Origin: Nitrospirae bacterium RIFCSPLOW2_12_42_9 | GTDB taxonomy: Bacteria; Nitrospirota; 9FT-COMBO-42-15; HDB-SIOI813 | Direction: 5' to 3' | NCBI GenBank assembly: GCA_001805205.1 | Contig: MHER01000072.1 | Span: 1-6,078 of the forward strand | DNA: 6,078 bases | Shown: positions 1 to 6,078 of the stretch, piece after piece | How the letters are laid out: each line of letters opens with the position of its first letter | Numbering within the stretch: the first letter of the stretch is position 1 | Program-made: the position numbers and the translations under genes | The notes under the pieces: generated by a model | What the model saw: the letters and a program-made list of their open reading frames with translations, nothing else | Told to the model about the DNA's origin: nothing | The model's database searches: none

Positions 1-1
1 A

Positions 2-445
2 TTTACAACCACCAGCCCGAATCTGGGGGTTTTAAGTTATGGAAGATATAAGAGCTTTGTTATGGCTGATATACCGGGATTGATAGAAGGCGCCCATGAA
101 GGTAAAGGACTTGGGTTTCAGTTTCTCAGGCATGTTGAAAGGACTACGGTCCTGTTACACCTTGTAGATGTCTCTGATAGTGCAACGGTTCCGCCTGTAG
201 ATGCATTTGAGATGGTGAATAAAGAACTTTCTCTTTACGGTCCCGGCCTTATGGAGAAGAAACAGATTGTAGCAGGAACAAAGATAGATGCCATGACAGA
301 TGATAAAAAATTAAAGACATTTTCACATCATTGCAGGAATAAGAAATTTAAATTTTTCCCCATATCAGCAGTTACTGGAAAGGGTGTAAAGGAGCTTATA
401 AGGTATCTTAGCAAAGAAGTTGAGAAGGGAAAAGGCAAGACATGA
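2..445 (+). CDS. obg: GTPase Obg/CgtA, 3' part (5' end outside window)
   Basis: This is the C-terminal 147 residues of the Obg GTPase, a large-subunit ribosome assembly factor that also links growth to nucleotide levels. The reading frame is open from the window edge, so the true start and the glycine-rich Obg fold lie upstream. The visible part starts in switch I (G2 threonines, residues 2-4 of the visible part, followed by SPNLGV). It continues with the G3/Obg signature ADIPGLIEGA (22-31), the family-typical GKGLGFQFLRHVERT (34-48), a G4 motif that reads TKID (93-96) instead of the usual NKxD, and G5 ISAVTGKG (121-128). The protein stops soon after the G domain with a short lysine-rich tail, so there is no OCT domain. 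Its stop overlaps the proB start as ATGA, which suggests translational coupling. An internal ATG at 62 is not the start, because the conserved frame runs upstream of it. Identity is certain at family level. Confidence 0.96.
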   Translation, partial: FTTTSPNLGVLSYGRYKSFVMADIPGLIEGAHEGKGLGFQFLRHVERTTVLLHLVDVSDSATVPPVDAFEMVNKELSLYGPGLMEKKQIVAGTKIDAMTDDKKLKTFSHHCRNKKFKFFPISAVTGKGVKELIRYLSKEVEKGKGKT

Positions 446-1578
446 AGACATCTGATATTAGAATAGCCGCTGTAAAAGATGTAAAGCGGATAGTAATAAA
501 GATTGGCAGCAGGGTTGTTGCCTCATCAAGGCTCGGCCTTAATTCCAGGCGTCTTAAAAGGATTGTAAGGGATATGGTGGAGCTTAAACAAAGAGGTTAC
601 GAGCTAATCTTAGTATCGTCAGGGGCTATAGTTGCAGGAATGAGAGAGCTCGGGTTAAATGACAGACCGCGCGGAATCTCCCTCAAACAGGCTGCTGCCT
701 CAATAGGCCAGAGTAAGCTGATACAGCTTTATGAGAGGTTATTCAGTGAGTTTAATATTAAAGTGGCGCAGATACTGCTGACCCGCGATGATATTGCCGA
801 CAGAAAACGTTTCTTAAATTCAAGGAATACCTTGTTTACATTATTATCTTACGGAGTAATACCTGTAATAAATGAAAATGACACAGTCGCAATAGATGAG
901 ATCAAGTTTGGGGATAATGACTTATTATCAGGCCTTGTTACAAATCTGGTCGATGCAGATATGCTTGTTATCCTTTCAGATATAGATGGACTGTTTACAG
1001 AAGACCCTGTTGTGAATCCAGGGGCAAAACTTATCCCGCTTGTTGAGGAGATTGATAAGGGCATAGAGTCTATTGCAGGAGACTCCGTTACATTAGAAGG
1101 AACCGGTGGTATGGCATCAAAGGTAAAGACAGCAAAAAAGGCAGCGGAATACGGAATTCCCACAATTATTATTAATGGAACTATGCCCGGGCTTCTGGGT
1201 AAGGCCATGGAAGGTTATGAGACAGGGACGATATTCCTCCCAAAGAAGACAGGTCTTACAAGCAGGAAGTACTGGATAGCATATGGTCTTCCAACAGAAG
1301 GTAGTCTGATCCTGGATAATGGTGCAAGAGATGCCCTGCTGCTGAGAGGGAAGAGCCTTCTCCCTTCAGGTATAACAGGTGTAAAAGGTGATTTTGAAGC
1401 AGGAGATGCAGTTACATGTGAGGATGTATCCGGAAAGGCCTTTGCAAAAGGCCTTGTTAATTACAACTCCGTTGATATAGAAAAGATCAAAGGGAAGAGA
1501 ACAACAGAGATAGAGGGTATCCTTGGTATTAAGGATTTTGACGAGGTAATACACAGGGATAACATGGTGATATTTTGA
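442..1578 (+). CDS. proB: Glutamate 5-kinase with C-terminal PUA domain
   Basis: ProB phosphorylates L-glutamate with ATP to give gamma-glutamyl phosphate, the first and usually proline-inhibited step of proline synthesis in the cytoplasm. At 378 residues it has the full two-domain length. The amino acid kinase domain (about 15-265) shows the phosphate-binding KIGSRVV (20-26), LVSSGAIVAG (57-66), the glutamate-binding NEND (144-147) and GDND (157-160) motifs, LSDIDGLFTEDP (178-189), and GTGGMASK (220-227) with the ATP-site lysine at 228 or 227. A PUA domain follows (about 274-375, beginning SRKYW and containing LLPSGITGVKGDF). The ATG start overlaps the obg stop by 4 nt. A purine-rich AAAGG lies 6 nt upstream, and the kinase motif begins at the distance expected for this family. 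It is directly followed by proA, its pathway partner. No missing catalytic residue was seen. Confidence 0.97.
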   Translation: MKTSDIRIAAVKDVKRIVIKIGSRVVASSRLGLNSRRLKRIVRDMVELKQRGYELILVSSGAIVAGMRELGLNDRPRGISLKQAAASIGQSKLIQLYERLFSEFNIKVAQILLTRDDIADRKRFLNSRNTLFTLLSYGVIPVINENDTVAIDEIKFGDNDLLSGLVTNLVDADMLVILSDIDGLFTEDPVVNPGAKLIPLVEEIDKGIESIAGDSVTLEGTGGMASKVKTAKKAAEYGIPTIIINGTMPGLLGKAMEGYETGTIFLPKKTGLTSRKYWIAYGLPTEGSLILDNGARDALLLRGKSLLPSGITGVKGDFEAGDAVTCEDVSGKAFAKGLVNYNSVDIEKIKGKRTTEIEGILGIKDFDEVIHRDNMVIF

Positions 1579-1583
1579 GGAGG
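1578..1583 (+). promoter_or_regulatory. Shine-Dalgarno site of proA
   Basis: A perfect AGGAGG overlaps the last base of the proB stop codon and ends 5 nt before ATG 1589. It decides the proA start. The in-frame GTG at 1583 uses the last G of this site and cannot be served by it, so ATG 1589 is preferred. Confidence 0.85.
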
Positions 1584-1588
1584 TGTTT

Positions 1589-2845
1589 ATGGATATCAAG
1601 GCCTACATTATAGAAAAGGGGAAAATGGCAAAAAACGGCGCAAGGAGGCTTGCGACTGTGTCTTCATCCGTCAAAGATAAAGCCCTCCTTTCTATGGCTG
1701 ATGCAATAGAGAGGGAGGGAGGACGACTTAAAAAAGAGAATCAGAAGGATATTGAATACGCAAGGACAAAGGGATTATCACCTGCATTGATTGACAGACT
1801 GACAATTAATGATAAAAGGATAATAGAGATGGCTAAGATGCTGCGGGAGGTTGCGGCGCTGCCTGATCCGGTTGGCGAGATCATGCGGATGTGGAAGAGA
1901 CCAAACGGGATGCAGGTTGGCAAGATAAGGGTTCCTATTGGTGTAATTGGTATTATCTATGAATCAAGGCCTAATGTTACAGCAGATTCAGCTGCCCTGT
2001 GTATTAAATCCGGTAATAGTGTCTTTTTAAGGGGTGGGTCAGAGGCTATAAACTCTAACAAGGTGATTGCAGAAATATTGATGGAGGCTGGTTCGAAGGC
2101 AGGACTCCCTGATGGTGTTATAACAATGGTTGATGTTGCTGACAGGGAGGCTGTAATGGAGATGTTACATCTTGACAGGTATATAGACCTGATAATACCC
2201 CGCGGCGGCGAAGAACTTATGAAGACTGTTACAGCAAATTCCAGGATACCTGTTATCAAACATGACAAGGGTCTATGTCACACATATGTGGATGAGTATG
2301 CAGATTTAAAGATGGCCCGGGATATATGTTTGAATGCAAAGGTTCAGCGTCCTGGCACATGCAATGCAATGGAGACGATGCTGGTTCATAAGGCTGTATC
2401 TGCAACATTTCTGTTGCCGATGATAGGTAAATTCCAACAGGCGGGTGTTGAGTTACGCGGTTGTCCAAAGGTGGTCTCTCTTGACCCATCTGTCAGGCCT
2501 GCAACAGAAGAGGACTGGAACACGGAATACCTTGACCTGATTCTTAATGTAAAGATCGTTGATGACATGGAAGAGGCCCTCAGGCATATTGAGACCTATG
2601 GTTCACAACACTCAGAGGGTATTGTTACAAATAATCATCAAAGGGCCATGTCCTTTCTTAGAGATGTAGATGCTGCAGCCGTATTTGTTAATGCCTCCAC
2701 AAGGTTACATGATGGCGGCCAGTTCGGATTAGGCGCCGAGATCGGGATCAGTACGACACGCATTCATGCAAGGGGTCCGATGGGCCTTGAAGAGCTGACA
2801 ACAATTAAGTTTATTGTGCTTGGTGATGGTCAAGTACGTGAATAA
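1589..2845 (+). CDS. proA: Gamma-glutamyl phosphate reductase (glutamate-5-semialdehyde dehydrogenase)
   Basis: ProA reduces gamma-glutamyl phosphate with NADPH to glutamate-5-semialdehyde, which cyclises to pyrroline-5-carboxylate, the precursor of proline. From ATG 1589 the protein has 418 residues, the usual length. Visible motifs are VPIGVIGIIYESRPNVTADS (residues 115-134) and SGNSVFLRGGSEA (141-153) in the nucleotide-binding region, the catalytic cysteine 258 in QRPGTCNAMET, and the ProA signature ALRHIETYGSQHSEGI (330-345). The C-terminal FVNASTRLHDGGQFGLG (366-382) and TTRIHARGPMGLEELT (389-404) belong to the aldehyde dehydrogenase fold of this family. The perfect Shine-Dalgarno site at the proB end fixes the start; a GTG two codons upstream is rejected. 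The gene sits 10 nt behind proB, so kinase and reductase are probably made together. This suits the unstable acyl phosphate passed between them. Confidence 0.97.
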   Translation: MDIKAYIIEKGKMAKNGARRLATVSSSVKDKALLSMADAIEREGGRLKKENQKDIEYARTKGLSPALIDRLTINDKRIIEMAKMLREVAALPDPVGEIMRMWKRPNGMQVGKIRVPIGVIGIIYESRPNVTADSAALCIKSGNSVFLRGGSEAINSNKVIAEILMEAGSKAGLPDGVITMVDVADREAVMEMLHLDRYIDLIIPRGGEELMKTVTANSRIPVIKHDKGLCHTYVDEYADLKMARDICLNAKVQRPGTCNAMETMLVHKAVSATFLLPMIGKFQQAGVELRGCPKVVSLDPSVRPATEEDWNTEYLDLILNVKIVDDMEEALRHIETYGSQHSEGIVTNNHQRAMSFLRDVDAAAVFVNASTRLHDGGQFGLGAEIGISTTRIHARGPMGLEELTTIKFIVLGDGQVRE

Positions 2846-2849
2846 TACC

Positions 2850-2854
2850 GGAGG
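2850..2854 (+). promoter_or_regulatory. Shine-Dalgarno site of nadD
   Basis: GGAGG lies in the 16 nt between the proA stop and nadD, 7 nt before TTG 2862. Its strength and spacing support TTG as the real start codon. Confidence 0.75.
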
Positions 2855-2861
2855 AAATTAG

Positions 2862-3536
2862 TTGCCGCGTATAGGTCTTTTTGGTGGGACATTTAACCCT
2901 GTTCACACCGGCCATCTGCGCATTGCAGAAGAGATAAGGGAACACTTCAACCTCGATAATATAATATTTATCCCCACTGGCATCCCCCCCCATAAAAAGA
3001 GGTCAGAGGTTATAGACCCTTTACACAGACTTAGCATGGTTGAACTTGCCATAGCACCATATAAATACTTTGCCGTATCCGCAATAGAGGCAGACCGTCA
3101 GGGATTCTCATATTCAATAGATACTGTAAATGCACTGCAGCAGGAGATGGGTAAGACAGCAGAATTGTATTTTATTGTTGGGATAGACGCATTTCTTGAT
3201 ATCAGGACATGGAAGGACGTGGATGATCTTCTGACCCTGTGTAATTTTATTGTTATACCCAGGCCAGGGCATAGATTTATAGATTTAAAAGGTGTAAACC
3301 TTCCGGCACTGAAGGATGTCTCAGCAGAAGACCTTGAAAGCCTGGACAGGAGGGAGATATTGAGACTCTCCATACCACTGACAGGGCGTTTTCATCTTTT
3401 TCTCGAACAGATAACACCCTGTGATATTTCATCTACAGGGCTCAGAAGGCTGATAAAGGAGAGAAAAGGGCTTAAAAATCTGTTGCCTGATTCCGTTGTG
3501 TCATATATAATTAAAAAAAGATTATATAGTCAGTAG
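2862..3536 (+). CDS. nadD: Nicotinate-nucleotide adenylyltransferase
   Basis: NadD transfers AMP from ATP to nicotinate mononucleotide, giving deamido-NAD in de novo and salvage NAD synthesis. The 224-residue protein is a complete nucleotidyltransferase of the usual length. It has GLFGGTFNPVHTGHLR (residues 5-20) with the ATP-phosphate-binding HTGH (15-18), FIPTGIPPHKK (36-46) of the substrate loop, YFIVGIDAF (103-111), RTWKDVDDLL (115-124) and the C-terminal ISSTGLRR (189-196), which is the ISSTxIR-type motif of the family. The start is TTG, supported by a GGAGG 7 nt upstream and by the family motif beginning only a few residues in. The codons for Ile-Pro-Pro-His in the conserved loop form a run of eight C. 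It lies between proA and rsfS, a frequent bacterial neighbourhood (nadD-rsfS). No sign of transfer or decay. Confidence 0.96.
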   Translation: MPRIGLFGGTFNPVHTGHLRIAEEIREHFNLDNIIFIPTGIPPHKKRSEVIDPLHRLSMVELAIAPYKYFAVSAIEADRQGFSYSIDTVNALQQEMGKTAELYFIVGIDAFLDIRTWKDVDDLLTLCNFIVIPRPGHRFIDLKGVNLPALKDVSAEDLESLDRREILRLSIPLTGRFHLFLEQITPCDISSTGLRRLIKERKGLKNLLPDSVVSYIIKKRLYSQ

Positions 3537-3552
3537 CTTTAATTATAAAAAT

Positions 3553-3588
3553 TTTACAAAATTCATTTTTCAGTATAAGCTATATAAT
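3553..3588 (+). promoter_or_regulatory. Possible sigma-70-type promoter before rsfS
   Basis: The 51 nt gap between nadD and rsfS is the longest in the window and strongly AT-rich. It holds TTTACA (3553-3558, five of six matches to the -35 consensus) and TATAAG (3574-3579, five of six to the -10) with a short 15 nt spacer. A perfect TATAAT also occurs at 3583-3588, but it runs into the rsfS start and has no good -35 partner. AT-rich sequence gives such matches by chance, so this is a tentative call. If real, transcription would begin almost at the rsfS start codon. Confidence 0.25.
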
Positions 3589-3980
3589 TGATAACTAAAA
3601 AAAGGCCAATCACAAGTAAGAAAAAGGCTGTCTTAGCTGCACGATGTCTGGAGGGGAAGAAGGCCACAGACATTGTTCTGCTCGAAGTCTCTAAAATAAC
3701 ATCAATAGCAGACTACTTTGTAATAGCTACTGGTGATTCAAAACGCCAGATAAAGGCATGTACGGATTATATTGACGAGACCCTTTCTATTAAGGGTGAA
3801 AACCCTGATCACCTTGAAGGGGTAACAAATCTTGAATGGGTGTTAATGGATTACGGGGATGTCATAGTACATATCTTTGATAAAGAGACCCGTTCATACT
3901 ATGGGTTAGAGCGGTTGTGGGGGGATTCCCCTAAAATAGATTACAGGGTCAGAAGGAAGACAGGACAGAGGCCTGTATAA
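3588..3980 (+). CDS. rsfS: Ribosomal silencing factor RsfS (Iojap/DUF143 family)
   Basis: RsfS binds ribosomal protein uL14 (L14) on the 50S subunit and blocks joining with 30S, lowering translation when nutrients are short. The 130-residue product covers the whole family fold: KKATDIVLLEVS (residues 24-35), SIADYFVIATGDSKRQIKA (39-57), LEGVTNLEWVLMDYGDVIVH (77-96) and IFDKETRSYYGLERLWGD (97-114), followed by a short basic tail. The start is uncertain. A stop codon (TAA 3585-3587) is directly upstream in frame, and no ATG or GTG occurs before the conserved region, so TTG 3588 is the best standard choice. However, no Shine-Dalgarno sequence is visible before it. A run of seven A (3597-3603) lies in codons 4-6. 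It follows nadD, its common partner, and its TAA stop shares one base with the next ATG. The methyltransferase gene rlmH, which often follows rsfS, is absent here. Confidence 0.94.
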   Translation: MITKKRPITSKKKAVLAARCLEGKKATDIVLLEVSKITSIADYFVIATGDSKRQIKACTDYIDETLSIKGENPDHLEGVTNLEWVLMDYGDVIVHIFDKETRSYYGLERLWGDSPKIDYRVRRKTGQRPV

Positions 3981-5368
3981 TGCGTTATATTATCACTCTA
4001 TTTGTTATAGTCTCCATAGTTATCATCGTTTATTTTGACCGTCTGAATCCGGATGCAGTGACTGTAAATCTGAACAGCACATCTTCCTATACTATTTCAA
4101 TGGTCGGGTTCTTCCTATTCTCCTTTGCCCTTGGAGCATTTATTATTATCCTCTTTACCCTACTAAGGGATGCAAGGACTATATTTAAAGAGTGGAGAGG
4201 GCGTCAGAGGCAGCGCATCGAGGCCCGTGTCCAGGATATCTTTTCAAAGGGATTGTATGCATATCTGTCAGGTAAATATGACCAGGCCATATCTTTTTTT
4301 CGAGATATAATGAAGATAGAGCCAAATCACTTTTATACACTATTAAGGATTGGCGATGCATATCAGAAGGAACGGAATTATCAGGAGGCCATTAGATTCC
4401 ACAAAAGGGCAAGAAAGATAGATGAGAAAAACCTTGAGGCTTATTTTGCCCTTGTAAATGACTATGTATTATCCGGTTCATATGAAGATGCAATCTCTGT
4501 AATTCAGGAGGTCATAAAAAGGGATTCATCAAATATAGGGGCCCTTGTCCGCCTGAGAGATATCTATATAAAAATCGGGAGGTGGGACGGCAGTCATGAG
4601 ATACAGGGCCGCATAGTAAAGCACCGTAAGGATAATCCCGAAGATGATAAGCTCTTAATGGGACTGAGATATGAGTTTGCAAGGTCATTATACAATAAGG
4701 GCGATAAGGAAAAATGCAAGAAGCTTCTAAAGGCCATAGTCAGGGCTGACAAGGACTTTATCCCGGCCTATGTGACACTCGGTGACATACTTATTGAATC
4801 AGGAGAAAATACTGATGCGGCAGAGCTATGGGAGAGGGGCTATTATATGAATTACAGCGAGATACTTCTCCATAAGCTGGAAGACTTCTATCTGCATCAG
4901 GGCGAGCCGGAGAAGATAATATGGATTTATAAGAAGGCTATATCAATCAGCCCGAATAATACTGGAATCAAGTTCTACCTCGGTAAGCTGTATTACCGCC
5001 TGGAGATGCTGGATGAGGCATATGAAGTATTATCCGATCTTGAGATTACAGAAAGTCCAATGCCGGAGCTCTACAAGCTGCTGGGTAATATATATGAAAG
5101 GAAAGAAGAATATATAAATGCTATAACTGAATTCAAGAAGGCCCTCGGATTGCGAAAAAGGGTAATAGTTCCATACTTTTGTCCTGTCTGTGATTATCAC
5201 TCCTATGAGTGGAGTGGCAGATGTCCGAGGTGCGGAGAGTGGAATACATATACAGTCTCCCCTATTTATATAAAAAAGGACCTGCATACCAGAAAAGGGA
5301 AAAAATCACTTACCGGCAGTAAGTTAGAACCATCGTACAAAGATAGCATAGAATGGAGCGGGGTCTGA
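3980..5368 (+). CDS. Membrane-anchored TPR protein with LapA-like N-terminus and LapB-like TPR/zinc-ribbon (lipopolysaccharide assembly type)
   Basis: The 462-residue protein has three parts. Residues 1-72 contain two hydrophobic helices (about 4-19 and 39-62) separated by a short loop with VTVNLN, then a basic, charged stretch. This matches LapA (YciS, DUF1049) in layout. Residues about 84-392 are tetratricopeptide repeats, with clear units near 86-116, 119-150, 153-184, 227-260, 296-326, 330-352 and 363-392. Next come CPVC (401-404) and CPRC (415-418), a four-cysteine rubredoxin-like zinc ribbon like that ending LapB (YciM), then a basic tail of about 40 residues. In E. coli, LapA and LapB are separate neighbouring proteins that control FtsH-dependent LpxC breakdown and so lipopolysaccharide synthesis; LapB has about 390 residues. 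By inference this protein does both jobs in one chain, anchored in the inner membrane with the TPRs in the cytoplasm. An AGAGG 8 nt upstream supports the ATG, which overlaps the rsfS stop by one base. The specific role is unproven. Confidence 0.8.
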   Translation: MRYIITLFVIVSIVIIVYFDRLNPDAVTVNLNSTSSYTISMVGFFLFSFALGAFIIILFTLLRDARTIFKEWRGRQRQRIEARVQDIFSKGLYAYLSGKYDQAISFFRDIMKIEPNHFYTLLRIGDAYQKERNYQEAIRFHKRARKIDEKNLEAYFALVNDYVLSGSYEDAISVIQEVIKRDSSNIGALVRLRDIYIKIGRWDGSHEIQGRIVKHRKDNPEDDKLLMGLRYEFARSLYNKGDKEKCKKLLKAIVRADKDFIPAYVTLGDILIESGENTDAAELWERGYYMNYSEILLHKLEDFYLHQGEPEKIIWIYKKAISISPNNTGIKFYLGKLYYRLEMLDEAYEVLSDLEITESPMPELYKLLGNIYERKEEYINAITEFKKALGLRKRVIVPYFCPVCDYHSYEWSGRCPRCGEWNTYTVSPIYIKKDLHTRKGKKSLTGSKLEPSYKDSIEWSGV

Positions 5369-6078
5369 GGCCTTTGATATTGATCATACTCGATGGCTGG
5401 GGGATCAATCCAATGGCAGACGGGAATGCAATTGCACTTGCAAATACCCCTGTCTACGATTCTCTCCTGAGTGAATATCCTCATACTACACTTGATGCCT
5501 CAGGTGAGTCAGTGGGATTACCGGATGGGCAGATGGGTAATTCAGAGGTTGGACATCTCAATATTGGCGCAGGACGTGTAGTCTATCAGGATCTTACCCG
5601 TATAGATAAGGCAATAGATAGCAGGGAATTTTTTAAAAATCCTGTTTTCCTTGAATGTATCCATAAAACAAAGGCATCATCGGGAAGACTTCATTTTATG
5701 GGGCTGCTCTCAGATGGCGGCGTCCACAGCCATATTAACCACCTCATCGCTCTCATTGATATGGCAGTGAAAGAGGGTGTTAAAGAGATATATATTCATG
5801 CCTTTTTGGATGGTCGTGATACACCACCAAATAGTGGAGCCGTGTATCTGCTATCTCTCCAGGATTATTTAAAGAAAAGGGGGGTTGGCAGGATAGCAAC
5901 AATCTCAGGCCGTTACTATGCGATGGATCGTGATAACAGGTGGGAGAGGGTTGAAAGGGCATACAATACACTTGTTGCAGGAGAGGGATTAGTTGCATCA
6001 GACCCGATTGAGGCAATTAAGAAGAGCTATACAGATGGGGTTACAGATGAGTTTGTTATCCCCACATTGATCTGTGAT
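5353..6078 (+). CDS. gpmI: 2,3-bisphosphoglycerate-independent phosphoglycerate mutase, 5' part (3' end outside window)
   Basis: GpmI interconverts 3- and 2-phosphoglycerate in glycolysis and gluconeogenesis using two metal ions (usually manganese) and a phosphoserine intermediate. The first 242 residues are present, about half of a protein normally near 510, and the frame is open to the window end. Motifs: ILDGWGINP (12-20) with metal-ligand Asp14, the catalytic serine 64 in [17 protein letters not shown] (59-75), [10 protein letters not shown] (118-127) with substrate histidine 125, FLDGRDTPP (151-159), and [15 protein letters not shown] (185-199). All key residues of this half are intact. 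The ATG at 5353 gives the N-terminus [17 protein letters not shown], normal for the family, and overlaps the end of the TPR gene by 16 nt. The Shine-Dalgarno sequence before it is weak, so coupling to upstream translation is likely. TTG 5374 is a less likely start. Confidence 0.96.
   Translation, partial: MERGLRPLILIILDGWGINPMADGNAIALANTPVYDSLLSEYPHTTLDASGESVGLPDGQMGNSEVGHLNIGAGRVVYQDLTRIDKAIDSREFFKNPVFLECIHKTKASSGRLHFMGLLSDGGVHSHINHLIALIDMAVKEGVKEIYIHAFLDGRDTPPNSGAVYLLSLQDYLKKRGVGRIATISGRYYAMDRDNRWERVERAYNTLVAGEGLVASDPIEAIKKSYTDGVTDEFVIPTLICD

Noticed and set aside
62..64. ATG 62 as the start of a short Obg-like gene
   Set aside because: Conserved Obg sequence (FTTTSPNLGV...) is in the same open frame upstream to base 2, so the gene is cut by the window edge and not shortened.
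849..1208. 119-codon open frame on the - strand inside proB
   Set aside because: It lies wholly opposite a conserved enzyme gene, has low-complexity serine/isoleucine-rich composition and no recognisable motif; it is a shadow frame.
1583..1588. GTG 1583 as the proA start, two codons upstream of ATG 1589
   Set aside because: It uses the last base of the AGGAGG Shine-Dalgarno site itself, whereas ATG 1589 has that site at a good 5 nt spacing.
1957..2993. Several - strand open frames across proA and the nadD start
   Set aside because: All are antisense to highly conserved coding sequence, lack family motifs and overlap one another in different frames.
3537..3587. Intrinsic terminator between nadD and rsfS
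   Set aside because: There is no GC-rich stem followed by a T run, only an AT palindrome around 3545-3556, too weak to call a terminator.
5174..5254. RadA gene fragment at the zinc ribbon
   Set aside because: Only the ribbon resembles RadA. No Walker A or KNRFG-type ATPase motif follows, and the ribbon is in frame at the end of a TPR protein.
5266..6016. - strand open frames across the TPR/gpmI junction and inside gpmI
   Set aside because: The + strand frame carries intact GpmI catalytic motifs here; the opposite frames have no recognisable domain.

Overview
The window is a gene-dense stretch of bacterial housekeeping chromosome. Seven protein genes all lie on the + strand and look like one operon: obg (3' part only), proB, proA, nadD, rsfS, a membrane-anchored TPR protein that combines LapA-like and LapB-like parts, and gpmI (5' part only). 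Gene boundaries are tight: 4 nt overlap, 10 nt gap, 16 nt gap, 51 nt gap, 1 nt overlap, 16 nt overlap. I see no RNA gene, mobile element, CRISPR array or intrinsic terminator.

The organism is a bacterium of moderate, slightly AT-rich composition that uses AGG/AGA arginine and ATA isoleucine codons freely. The run obg-proB-proA-nadD-rsfS-(...)-gpmI resembles what is known from Deltaproteobacteria such as Geobacter and from Nitrospirota-type lineages. The LapA/LapB-like protein points to an outer membrane with lipopolysaccharide. The phylum is an inference; I cannot name a species.

Layout. 2-445: GTPase domain end of Obg, a ribosome assembly factor. 442-2845: ProB and ProA, the first two enzymatic steps of proline synthesis from glutamate. 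2862-3536: NadD, the adenylyltransferase of NAD synthesis, with a TTG start. 3537-3587: the only real intergenic gap, very AT-rich, with possible promoter elements. 3588-3980: RsfS, the ribosomal silencing factor, also apparently TTG-started. 3980-5368: the TPR protein, with an N-terminal two-helix LapA-like membrane hairpin, cytoplasmic TPRs and a four-cysteine zinc ribbon near the C-terminus. 5353-6078: cofactor-independent phosphoglycerate mutase, cut by the window edge.

Together the genes link ribosome assembly and silencing (Obg, RsfS), proline and NAD synthesis, envelope lipopolysaccharide homeostasis (the TPR protein) and lower glycolysis (GpmI). The most interesting item is the apparent LapA-LapB fusion. 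Most of the rest is ordinary core metabolism, and I find no convincing wholly new system here.
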